From Pseudomonas sp. FP453 (GTDB taxonomy: Bacteria > Pseudomonadota > Gammaproteobacteria > Pseudomonadales > Pseudomonadaceae): a stretch of 64,000 bases of DNA. The notes under the pieces are model-generated. The model had not been told where the DNA came from and made no database searches. It saw only the letters and a list, made by a program, of their open reading frames with translations. Shown here piece after piece: positions 1 to 7,379 of this stretch. The stretch lies in the NCBI RefSeq assembly GCF_030687495.1, contig NZ_CP117435.1:3848501-3912500 (forward strand), written 5' to 3'. Made by a program: the position numbers and the translations under genes. Each line of letters opens with the position of its first letter. Position 1 is the stretch's first letter.

Positions 1-329
1 TCAACGAGCAAGGCGCGCAACTGATCGCCGTGCCGGCCTTTGTGCTCGGTCGCGATACCTGGGACCGGCCGTGGCGCGGCTTCAAAAGCGTGTCCACGCC
101 GCCAGAGATCAGCCTCAAGCCCGAAGAGCTCAGTGAAGGCGAGGCCTGGCGCCGCCTCACGCTGATTAGCCAGCAGCCCATCAGCCAGGCCACCGCCGGC
201 ATGAGCGTATTCCTGCGCGGCCAGTTCTGGGACCTGGGCACCGCCGGCCACAGTTTTCTCAGCAACAACGGGCAGATCAGCGCCGACGGTGAAGCCCGTG
301 GCGCACGTATGTTGAATATCTGGTTGTGA
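1..329 (+). CDS. Probable carbon-nitrogen hydrolase, C-terminal fragment
   Basis: The frame is open from the window edge to a TGA at 327-329, giving about 109 residues. The segment starting NEQGAQLIAVPAFV followed by W..PWRGF looks like the C-terminal half of nitrilase-superfamily (CN hydrolase) proteins, where a predicted reactive segment is followed by a glyoxylate of hydrophobic strands; the catalytic Glu-Lys-Cys triad would lie outside the window, so activity cannot be judged. The stop overlaps the GTG start of the following AraC gene by 3 nt, so the two are translationally coupled. The family call rests on a short C-terminal stretch and is only moderately secure. Confidence 0.5.
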   Translation, partial: NEQGAQLIAVPAFVLGRDTWDRPWRGFKSVSTPPEISLKPEELSEGEAWRRLTLISQQPISQATAGMSVFLRGQFWDLGTAGHSFLSNNGQISADGEARGARMLNIWL

Positions 330-1360
330 AGCCGGTACGCCTGGGGGATCTGTCGGTGGGCTTTGTGCACACCTTGGCGGATGCCATTCAGAGCCACGGC
401 ATCGACCCACAACCGCTGTTGCTGCAATACGGCCTGGACCCGGCGCGCCTCGCCGAAGCCGGTGCGCGCTTATCCATCCCGCGTTATATGCGCCTGGGCC
501 ACGCCGCCATCCAACTCACCGGTGAGCCGGGCCTGGGCTTGCGCATGGGCCAGCTGAGCCGCTTGAGCCAGGCCGGGCTCGCCGGGGTCACCGCCGCCCA
601 GGCGCCCAACGTACGGGAAGCCGCACGCACGCTGACGCGCTTCGAAGCGCTGTACGGCTCCAACTATCGAGGGCAGTCGAGTTTTCATGAGGATGCCGAG
701 GGCGCCTGGCTGCGGTTCTATTCCATCAGCCCCTACAACGCCTACAACCGCTTTGTGGTGGACTCGATCATCGCCGGCTGGCTGCACCAATTGTCAGGCC
801 TGGCCCAGCAGCCCGTGCAGGCGCAACGTATCGAAATCGAGTTTGCCGCGCCGGACTACGCCGACGCGTACCGCGTACTGGGCGAGGGTCCGATCCAGTT
901 TGGCGCCGAATCCAACCAGCTGCGTCTGAACCAACAGACCCTGGCCCTGCGCAATCCACAGCATTGCCCCAGCACCTGGCACTTGTTGTTGCAACTGTGT
1001 GAACGGGAATTGGAGCAGTTGACCCGCACCCGCAGCCTGCGCGAGCGCATTACCCGGTTGCTCGGGCCGATGCTCAATGGCGGCCGGGAACCCGACCTGG
1101 AAGAAGTGGCGGCACGCTTGAAGCTGCCGACCTGGACGCTGCGCCGCAAACTGGCCGAAGAAGGCACTCAGTTCCGCGCGATTCTCAACGACACCCGTCG
1201 CGACCTGGCCATGACCTACATTCGCGACACGGAGTTGGCGTTCGGCGAAATCGCCTACTTGCTCGGTTTTGCCTCGGCCCAGGCGTTTCAACGGGCGTTC
1301 AGGCGGTGGAACAACCAGACCCCAGGGGAATTTCGCCGCAGTCAGCGGCATTCCGCCTGA
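326..1360 (+). CDS. AraC-family transcriptional regulator (arabinose-binding-like N-terminus)
   Basis: 344 residues with a GTG start that overlaps the previous stop. Residues about 20-205 fit the Arabinose_bd-type ligand domain found in OruR/ArgR-like Pseudomonas regulators (GIDPQPLLLQYGLDPARL, followed by an NYRGQ segment). Residues about 235-335 hold the two helix-turn-helix motifs of AraC proteins, including LEEVAARLKLPTWTLRRKL and the C-terminal FGEIAYLLGFASAQAFQRAF signature. The overlap with the upstream probable CN hydrolase suggests that it controls that gene or its pathway. The ligand is unknown. Confidence 0.9.
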   Translation: MKPVRLGDLSVGFVHTLADAIQSHGIDPQPLLLQYGLDPARLAEAGARLSIPRYMRLGHAAIQLTGEPGLGLRMGQLSRLSQAGLAGVTAAQAPNVREAARTLTRFEALYGSNYRGQSSFHEDAEGAWLRFYSISPYNAYNRFVVDSIIAGWLHQLSGLAQQPVQAQRIEIEFAAPDYADAYRVLGEGPIQFGAESNQLRLNQQTLALRNPQHCPSTWHLLLQLCERELEQLTRTRSLRERITRLLGPMLNGGREPDLEEVAARLKLPTWTLRRKLAEEGTQFRAILNDTRRDLAMTYIRDTELAFGEIAYLLGFASAQAFQRAFRRWNNQTPGEFRRSQRHSA

Positions 1361-1368
1361 AGTCGGGG

Positions 1369-1455
1369 TTACAGCTCGGTTGCATCATCTGCGGGTTCAA
1401 GCGGGTCCAACTCGATCGCGCTGAACTCAAGCAGTTCTTCCTGGTAGTCGTCCAT
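1369..1455 (-). CDS. Small acidic protein, 28 residues, unknown function
   Basis: ATG at 1453-1455 and TAA at 1369-1371. The peptide begins MDDYQEELLEF and ends DDATEL; it is strongly acidic with no basic residues. A perfect AAGGAG Shine-Dalgarno sequence lies 6 nt before the ATG, and an AT-rich stretch (TTTAATTAAA) lies just upstream of it. That combination is unlikely by chance in this GC-rich sequence and supports a real small gene. It converges on the AraC gene. I do not recognise a function; the acidic, amphipathic composition would suit a protein-binding regulator, but that is speculation. Confidence 0.6.
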   Translation of the reverse strand: MDDYQEELLEFSAIELDPLEPADDATEL

Positions 1456-1642
1456 GGTGGGCTCCTTGTTTAATTAAAAGCGGTTGCAGGTAAATGACCT
1501 GCATCACCAGCCTAAAGTGCCGTTGTGACGAAAAAAAGTCGGCGTCATGACGTTCCTGCACTTGAGGATTAAACGTAGCAGCAGAGTGCGGATTTAGCAC
1601 AGGGGATTTTTGGCGAGGGCATGCACTGAGACATGGCGAAAC

Positions 1643-1733
1643 ATGTGGGAGCTGGCTTGCCTGCGATGGCGGTGTGTCAGCCAAGGAGCTACAAGCTGAT
1701 ACACCGCCATCGCAGGCAAGCCAGCTCCCACAT
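1643..1733. repeat. REP doublet (REPIN-like)
   Basis: Two inverted copies of a REP sequence (core GTGGGAGCTGGCTTGCC) flank a short spacer, so the unit can form one long hairpin. It sits between the 28-codon gene and the lipoprotein gene. The same unit recurs at least nine times in the window. Confidence 0.9.
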
Positions 1734-1773
1734 TTGACTGTGTTCACAAGTCAGGATGTGGGAGCAGTTCTGG

Positions 1774-2541
1774 TTACTGCGCGGGAGTAGGCAGTGGCGG
1801 AATCGCTTCGGTCGGCGCCGGCAGGTCCGGGTTGCTTGTGGCCGGAGCAGGTGCAGGTTCTGCCTGAGGTGCAATCGGCGCGGCTTCAGCCGGTGGGGCC
1901 ACCGGTTCTGCAGCAGCGGGCGCCTCGACCTTCTCGGCAACCGGCGCAGCCTTCGGCTCGGGCACACCCAAATCAGCTTTCGGCTGCTCGGGAATATGCT
2001 CGGCCTTCTTCACTTCTTGCGGCAGGAACACGTCCACCAGCGCAAAGTAACGCTCGTAGAACTTCGGCGCCGAGACGGTTTCGCTGGCGACTTTCACCAT
2101 CGAATCATCGGTAGAACCAATCGGCATCGACACCGAACCCAGCACGCCCACCCCCAGGCTTGCCGAGTTGTTGACCTTCTTCAGGGCGTAGCGGTCCTGC
2201 AGGGCGTTGGCAAACATCGTCGAGTGGTTGGTGCCCTTGCCATCATCGGCACACACCACGTTGAAGCTGATCTGCAGATGGCTCTCGCCGGTCTGCTGGA
2301 AACTCTTGTTACCGACTACCAGCTTCGGATCGCTGCTGGTAATGATGTAGCCCTGACTCAGCAATGCACGGCGCGCGGCTTCGCATGCGGCCACATCCGT
2401 CACTGGGTAATCACGGGAAAACGTACCGGAGTCGTCGAAATTCTCATGTTCATAAATAGCGGTCTTGGGTGACGAGCAGCCCGCGGCGCCCGCCAGCACC
2501 AGCGCCAGGCCAAGGCTGCGCAAGTGAAATGATGTCAACAT
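1774..2541 (-). CDS. DUF2242 family outer-envelope lipoprotein
   Basis: 255 residues with an N-terminal signal peptide and lipobox ending LAGAAGC (Cys22), so probably a lipoprotein. The central part (CEAARRALLSQGYIITSSDPKLVVGNKSFQ, broken here as CEAARRALL and GYIITSSDP) matches what I know as the DUF2242 family of pseudomonads. From about residue 180 the protein becomes an Ala/Pro/Glu-rich low-complexity tail, which may span periplasm or peptidoglycan. It is a monocistronic unit preceded by a LysR gene in the same orientation. Function is unknown. Confidence 0.75.
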   Translation of the reverse strand: MLTSFHLRSLGLALVLAGAAGCSSPKTAIYEHENFDDSGTFSRDYPVTDVAACEAARRALLSQGYIITSSDPKLVVGNKSFQQTGESHLQISFNVVCADDGKGTNHSTMFANALQDRYALKKVNNSASLGVGVLGSVSMPIGSTDDSMVKVASETVSAPKFYERYFALVDVFLPQEVKKAEHIPEQPKADLGVPEPKAAPVAEKVEAPAAAEPVAPPAEAAPIAPQAEPAPAPATSNPDLPAPTEAIPPLPTPAQ

Positions 2542-2630
2542 TGAAAATCCTGAGAGAAACGGTCCGGGCGGTATTGTGCAACAGAACGAGGCCTTGGCGC
2601 GCGCATTCCTGTCGGTAAAACGTCACAGGC

Positions 2631-3530
2631 CTACACGCCGGGGCCTGCAGGAAAAAGCCCTGCACACATATGATCAATAAACACGCGCAATTTGGCTGAG
2701 GCATGGCGACTGGAGGGCCACAGCATCCAGAAACTGCCACGGTGTTCCAGGCAGTCGTCCAGCACCCGTTGCAAGCGCCCCTCCCCCACGGCCTGGTTGA
2801 CCATGTAATCCGGCAGGCAGGCGATGCCCAAGCCTTCGAGCACCACGTGGTTGAGGGACTCGATGGTGGTGCTGACCAAGGGTGTGCGCAAGGTGGGTTC
2901 TGTCTCGCCGGGTGCGAGGCGCAGCGGCCAGGCCTCCAGCTTGCCGGTGGCGCAGAATTTGTGCCGCAGGCAGGCGTGGCCACTCAAGTCCTGGGGCCGT
3001 TGCGGGGTGCCATGTTGCTGGAAATACCCCGGCGTGCCGACCAGCACCAACTGGTAATGCCCCAGATGTCGCGCCATCAAGCGCGAATCTTCCGGCTTGC
3101 CGGTGCGAATCACCGCGTCGAAACCTTCCTCGATCACGTCCACCATGCGGTCGGAAAAATCCACGTCCAACTCGATCTCCGGGTAGGCACGCATAAAGTC
3201 GCTGAGCACCGGCATCAACAGGCCGCGCACTTGCGGCACGCTGATGCGCAGTTTGCCCCGAGGCGTTGCGCTGGCCTCGGTGAGTTCGCGCTCGGCGGCC
3301 TCGACTTCGGCCAGGATGCGCCGCGAGCGCTCGAGGAACAGCGCGCCCTCGGCGGTCAAGGTGATGCTGCGCGTGCTGCGGTGGAACAGGCGCACGCCGA
3401 GACGTTCTTCCATGCGGGCAATGCTTTTGCCTACCGCCGAGGAAGAAATGCCCAGCACGCGCCCCGCAGCGGTAAAGCTGCGAGCCTCCGCCACCTGCAC
3501 GAAGACCGAAAGACTGCCCAGACTGTCCAT
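2631..3530 (-). CDS. LysR-family transcriptional regulator
   Basis: 299 residues beginning MDSLGSLSVFVQVAEARSFT, the canonical LysR winged helix-turn-helix (residues 1-60, with SSSAVGKSIARMEERLG as recognition region). The substrate domain follows from about residue 90 (GKLRISVPQ). It is divergent from the MFS exporter at 3646 across a 115-bp gap that holds an inverted repeat, the usual arrangement for a LysR protein regulating its neighbour and itself. Confidence 0.93.
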   Translation of the reverse strand: MDSLGSLSVFVQVAEARSFTAAGRVLGISSSAVGKSIARMEERLGVRLFHRSTRSITLTAEGALFLERSRRILAEVEAAERELTEASATPRGKLRISVPQVRGLLMPVLSDFMRAYPEIELDVDFSDRMVDVIEEGFDAVIRTGKPEDSRLMARHLGHYQLVLVGTPGYFQQHGTPQRPQDLSGHACLRHKFCATGKLEAWPLRLAPGETEPTLRTPLVSTTIESLNHVVLEGLGIACLPDYMVNQAVGEGRLQRVLDDCLEHRGSFWMLWPSSRHASAKLRVFIDHMCAGLFPAGPGV

Positions 3531-3546
3531 GATGCTCCCTTCATTA

Positions 3547-3562
3547 CGGACGCCGCTGTCCG
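3547..3562. promoter_or_regulatory. Candidate LysR operator
   Basis: The inverted repeat CGGAC-n6-GTCCG lies 17 bp upstream of the LysR start and in the shared promoter region with the MFS gene. Size and position fit a LysR recognition site. Confidence 0.5.
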
Positions 3563-3645
3563 ATAAGTTCGGAACCTTAGCCTGTTTTTCCGCCGCCCAC
3601 AGCCCCCTACTCTGGTTCCTTGGCCTTTTTCAGGGATACAGCGTC

Positions 3646-4803
3646 ATGACAGCACTTACCGAATCCGCAACGACAACCCAGGGCGATACGCTACCGCTGG
3701 GTGGTTTATTGGCACTGGCGTTCGCCGGGTTTATCACCATCCTTACCGAAGCCATGCCCGCCGGGCTTTTGCCACAAATGGGCGAGGGCCTGGGGGTGTC
3801 ACATGCCCTCGTCGGCCAATTGGTCACGCTTTACGCCCTGGGCTCGCTGCTCGCTGCCATCCCGCTGACGTTGTGGACCCGTGGCTGGCGCCGGCGCCCG
3901 TTACTGCTGGTGGCCATCGGCGGCTTTGCCTTGGTCAACAGCGTCACTGCGTTCTCCAGCCATTACGGGCTGACCCTGGTGGCGCGCTTCTTCGCCGGAG
4001 TCTTTGCCGGCCTGCTCTGGGCGCTGCTGGCGGGTTATGCGAGCCGGATGGTCGCGCCACACCTGCAAGGCCGCGCAATTGCCGTGGCGATGCTGGGGGC
4101 GCCGCTGGCGTTGTCCCTCGGCGTCCCGGCAGGCACCTTGCTCGGGACCGTCGTAGGCTGGCGCCTGAGCTTTGCGATCATGACCGGGCTGACGCTGGGA
4201 CTGCTGATATGGGCGCGCTGGCAATTGCCGGATTTTGCCGGGCAAGCCGCAGGCAAGCGCCTCGGGCTGCGTCAGGTATTGACCTTGCCCGGGATTCGTC
4301 CGGTGCTGTGGGTGACGTTTACCTACGTGCTGGCCCACAACATTCTCTACACCTACATCGCTCCACTGTTGGTTCCCGCCGGACTTGCGGGGGAGATTGA
4401 CCGCGTGCTGCTGGTCTTTGGTCTCGCCGCGCTGTTGAGCATCTGGCTGACGGGCGTGTTGATCGATCGCTGGTTGCACAAGCTGGTGCTGATCAGTTGC
4501 GTGCTGTTTGGGTTGATCGCCCTGGCGTTGGCGTTCTGGCTCACTTCGCCGAGCGTGATCTACCTCGCCGTGGCCTTGTGGGGCCTGGCCTTCGGTGGCC
4601 TGCCGGCCCTGTTGCAAACGGCCCTGGCCAAGGCGGCTGGCGACTCGGCGGATGCCGCGCAGTCGATGCTGGTCACCGTGTGGAACCTGGGCATCGCAGG
4701 CGGTGGGTTAGTCGGTGGCGTGCTGCTGCAGGGCTGGGGGGTGATGGCATTTCCGTGGACAGTAGTGGCGTTGATGGTCCTGGCCCTTGTTAAACGCCCA
4801 TAA
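3646..4803 (+). CDS. MFS transporter, DHA1-type drug/metabolite exporter
   Basis: 385 residues from the ATG at 3646; the frame is open further upstream, but that part is antisense to the LysR gene and has no membrane character. About 12 hydrophobic segments begin at GGLLALAFAGFITILTE. The first-half loop LYALGSLLAAIPLTLWTRGWRRR (split LYALGSLLAAIPLTL / WTRGWRRR) is the MFS motif A region of the DHA1/AraJ-like exporters. It is probably controlled by the divergent LysR protein. The substrate cannot be predicted. Confidence 0.88.
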   Translation: MTALTESATTTQGDTLPLGGLLALAFAGFITILTEAMPAGLLPQMGEGLGVSHALVGQLVTLYALGSLLAAIPLTLWTRGWRRRPLLLVAIGGFALVNSVTAFSSHYGLTLVARFFAGVFAGLLWALLAGYASRMVAPHLQGRAIAVAMLGAPLALSLGVPAGTLLGTVVGWRLSFAIMTGLTLGLLIWARWQLPDFAGQAAGKRLGLRQVLTLPGIRPVLWVTFTYVLAHNILYTYIAPLLVPAGLAGEIDRVLLVFGLAALLSIWLTGVLIDRWLHKLVLISCVLFGLIALALAFWLTSPSVIYLAVALWGLAFGGLPALLQTALAKAAGDSADAAQSMLVTVWNLGIAGGGLVGGVLLQGWGVMAFPWTVVALMVLALVKRP

Positions 4804-4838
4804 AAAAGCCCCCGGTCTTTTCAGGCCGAGGGCTTTTT
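4803..4838. terminator. Bidirectional rho-independent terminator
   Basis: AAAAAGCCC..AGGGCTTTTT forms a stem with A/T runs on both sides, between the converging MFS and ppiD genes. Confidence 0.88.
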
Positions 4839-4851
4839 GTTCAAGCTGGCA

Positions 4852-6726
4852 TCAGAACTTCTTGATGTCAGCCTGGCTTTCCAACTGCTTGCGGTACGCA
4901 GCAAAGTCTTGCTGACCAACACGGGAAGCGAGGAAGCGGCGGATTTGCGCCTTTTCTTCGTCCGTCGGGGCAGCGGCTTCGTTGACGCCGTTCAAGCGCA
5001 CGATCACCAGGCTACCGTCAGCCAGGGTCACGGTGGTGAAGGTCGGCTTGTCCTTGGCCGCAGGCTTGGGCATGCGGAACAGGGCTTGCAGCACGGCAGG
5101 GTCGATCGCTTCCTGATTGCGGCTGGCCGCTTCAGTGACTTTCCACGCCTGGCCATCGACCGGTTGGTTCAATGGCGTCTTGCCGTCACGCAGGCTGGCG
5201 ATCAACTCGTCAGCGTGGGCCTTGGCTGCTGCGCTTGCACGTTCCTTGCTCATCTGTGCACGAATCGCTGCTGCTACGCTTTCCAACGGCAGTTGCGTTG
5301 GCTTCAGATGCTCTTTGGCACGCAGGACGATGATGGTTTCCGGGTCCAGTTCGATGGCGGTGCTGTTGGCACCCTCATCCAACACTTCCGGGCTGAACGC
5401 GGCGGTGAGCACGGCACGGTTGGCCGCAACACCTTCGCCACCTTCGCGGCCAAATGGCGCGGAGGTGTGCACGGTCAGTTTCAGGTCGGATGCCGGCTGA
5501 GCCAGGTCGGAGGCCTCGAATGCCGCATCTTCCAATTGCTTGGTCGCTTCGACAAAGCGCTGCTCAACCTGTTGAGTCTTGAGCTCGCGGGTCAGCTTGT
5601 CTTTCAGGCTGGCAAACGATGGCACTTGAGGTGCTTCAACGCCCAACAGCTTGATCAAGTGCCAACCGAAGGACGAGCGAACCGGGGCCGAAACCTGGTC
5701 CTGCTTCAACGCATACAGGGCGGTTTCGAAGTCCGGGTCGTAGACGCCAGGGCCGGCAAAGCCGAGGTCGCCGCCATTGTTGGCAGAACCTGGATCCTGG
5801 GAGAACTCCTTGGCCAGGGCTTCGAACTTCTCACCCTTGGCCAGGCGCGCCTGGATCTCTTCGATCTTGGCCTTGGCTTGCGCCTCGGTCACCTTGTCGT
5901 TGACTTCAATCAGGATGTGCGCGGCACGACGCTGTTCAGCGAGGTTGGCGGTTTCTTTCTGATAGGCAGCCTGCAGCTCTTCGTCCTTGACGGTGACCTG
6001 GTCGAAGAAGGACGACTTCTTCAATTCCAGGTAGTCGATGACCACCTGGTCCGGGGTCATGAACTCTTTGGCGTGCTGGTCATAGTAAGCCTTGACCTCG
6101 TCGTCGGTGAGCTTCACCGCAGCCGGGTTGGCCTTGATATTGACGGTGGCGAAATCGCGGGTCTGTTTTTCCAGACGGGCGAATGCCAGCACTTCGGCAT
6201 CCGTGACAAAACCGCTGCCAGCGATACCAGCGCGCACCTGGCCGATGAGCATTTCCTGAGTCAGCATCTGACGGAATTGCATACGGCTGTAGCCCAGCTG
6301 ACGGATCACCTGATCAAAGCGCTCAGGACTGAACTTGCCGTCCACCTGGAACTCAGGCGTCAGCAGGATCGTCTGGTCCAATGCCGCTTCGGAGAAGCCG
6401 AACTTGGAATCCGCAGCGCCTTGCAGCAACAGCTTACGATCGATCAAACCCTTGAGGGCCGCTTCGCGCAGCAGTTTTTCGTCCAGCAGCGAAGCATCGA
6501 AATCCTTGCCCAGCTGTTGCATCAGCTGACGGCGTTGCATATCGACGGCCTGGCTCAATTCGGTTTGAGTAATCTCTTCACCGTTGACCTTGGCCACGTC
6601 CTGCTTGTTGTTACCGGAAGCCTGGAAAATGGCTTCGATACCGGTGAACGCCATCAACGCGACGATGATCCCGATAATGGTCTTGGCAATCCAGCCTTGT
6701 GAATTGTCCCTGATATTTTGCAGCAT
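4852..6726 (-). CDS. ppiD: Periplasmic folding chaperone / peptidyl-prolyl isomerase PpiD
   Basis: 624 residues, the usual PpiD length. A short cytoplasmic N-terminus (MLQNIRDNSQGWIAK) is followed by one membrane anchor (TIIGIIVALMAFTGIEAIF), then a SurA-like chaperone region and a parvulin domain around residues 265-360, including AHILIEVN and GGDLGFAGPGVYDPDFE. PpiD is anchored in the inner membrane beside the Sec translocon and helps outer-membrane proteins fold. It lies downstream of hupB and lon in the same orientation, the conserved Pseudomonas order. Confidence 0.96.
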   Translation of the reverse strand: MLQNIRDNSQGWIAKTIIGIIVALMAFTGIEAIFQASGNNKQDVAKVNGEEITQTELSQAVDMQRRQLMQQLGKDFDASLLDEKLLREAALKGLIDRKLLLQGAADSKFGFSEAALDQTILLTPEFQVDGKFSPERFDQVIRQLGYSRMQFRQMLTQEMLIGQVRAGIAGSGFVTDAEVLAFARLEKQTRDFATVNIKANPAAVKLTDDEVKAYYDQHAKEFMTPDQVVIDYLELKKSSFFDQVTVKDEELQAAYQKETANLAEQRRAAHILIEVNDKVTEAQAKAKIEEIQARLAKGEKFEALAKEFSQDPGSANNGGDLGFAGPGVYDPDFETALYALKQDQVSAPVRSSFGWHLIKLLGVEAPQVPSFASLKDKLTRELKTQQVEQRFVEATKQLEDAAFEASDLAQPASDLKLTVHTSAPFGREGGEGVAANRAVLTAAFSPEVLDEGANSTAIELDPETIIVLRAKEHLKPTQLPLESVAAAIRAQMSKERASAAAKAHADELIASLRDGKTPLNQPVDGQAWKVTEAASRNQEAIDPAVLQALFRMPKPAAKDKPTFTTVTLADGSLVIVRLNGVNEAAAPTDEEKAQIRRFLASRVGQQDFAAYRKQLESQADIKKF

Positions 6727-6796
6727 GCGTCCCCCAGAAACGGTTGAACTTCAAAAATTGGCAACCGTGGAGCGTGGGTAGAGTACGGATATAAGA

Positions 6797-6820
6797 AAGG
6801 CGCATCCAAGGATGCGCCTT
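6797..6820 (-). terminator. Hairpin downstream of hupB
   Basis: AAGGCGCATCC / GGATGCGCCTT forms an 11-bp stem followed on the minus strand by TTTCTTAT. It is a plausible terminator for the hupB transcript or for the structured element beside it. Confidence 0.6.
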
Positions 6821-6830
6821 CTCGCAACTG

Positions 6831-6930
6831 GCGGAGCGGACGGGGGCTTTCTTTCTCCCCCCGGCTTGGCGACCCGATGGATACGTGGGTCTGCTGCCGC
6901 TCCGCTGCCAGGTCGAACCTGCGTTCGACC
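6831..6930 (-). other. Highly structured hupB-ppiD intergenic element, possible small RNA
   Basis: A 9-bp outer stem (GCGGAGCGG at 6831-6839 with CCGCTCCGC at 6897-6905) encloses two hairpins (6841-6863 and the GACCC/GGGTC arm at 6871-6891). A further hairpin GGTCGAAC/GTTCGACC lies at 6911-6930. The three-way-junction shape with a terminator-like hairpin on the ppiD side suggests a structured RNA or a processed hupB 3' end. Strand is inferred from the neighbouring genes. It is not a tRNA: there is no T-loop motif. Confidence 0.4.
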
Positions 6931-6956
6931 CGGGTAGGTAAAGGCTGGATCGAAGC

Positions 6957-7229
6957 TTAGTTAACAGCTTCTTTCAGGGCCTTACCGGCTTTGAAACCTG
7001 GTTTCTTGGCAGCAGCGATTTGCAGTGCTTTGCCAGTCTGTGGGTTACGGCCAGTGCGAGCTGGGCGGTCAGTCACAGAGAAAGTACCGAAGCCTACCAG
7101 TACTACGGAGTCGCCGGCCTTCAGAGCGCCAGTGACGGATTCGATTACTGCATCCAGCGCACGGCCAGCAGCAGCTTTCGGGATATCAGCGGATGCAGCG
7201 ATAGCATCAATCAGTTCCGACTTGTTCAC
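6957..7229 (-). CDS. hupB: DNA-binding protein HU-beta
   Basis: 90 residues from a GTG start at 7227-7229 ([11 protein letters not shown]), preceded by AGGGGAC. All HU landmarks are present: the helical dimerisation region, GFGTFSV, and the DNA-clasping arm with [12 protein letters not shown]. It packages and bends DNA in the nucleoid. The longer open frame to 7313 would add an unrelated N-terminus and is rejected. It is placed between lon and ppiD as in other pseudomonads. Confidence 0.97.
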   Translation of the reverse strand: MNKSELIDAIAASADIPKAAAGRALDAVIESVTGALKAGDSVVLVGFGTFSVTDRPARTGRNPQTGKALQIAAAKKPGFKAGKALKEAVN

Positions 7230-7379
7230 TCTAAGTCCCCTTATATATCTATTGAGTATGATTCTAAGTTTTTTGGTGAAAGCAAAAACCAGTGCTGAAT
7301 GGCCTACAGACACTTATAAGAGCCGCTTTATAACAAGGGCTCTAAAAAGCTGTCAAGGAAGCCCCCAGGCTTATTCGCA

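Noticed and set aside
4837..6702. Long open frame of 621 codons on the plus strand
   Set aside because: It is the antisense shadow of ppiD; composition is not protein-like and ppiD is unmistakable.
6831..6905. tRNA gene between hupB and ppiD
   Set aside because: Cloverleaf-like outline, but no T-loop GTTCGAAT-type motif, no anticodon arm of correct size and no CCA.
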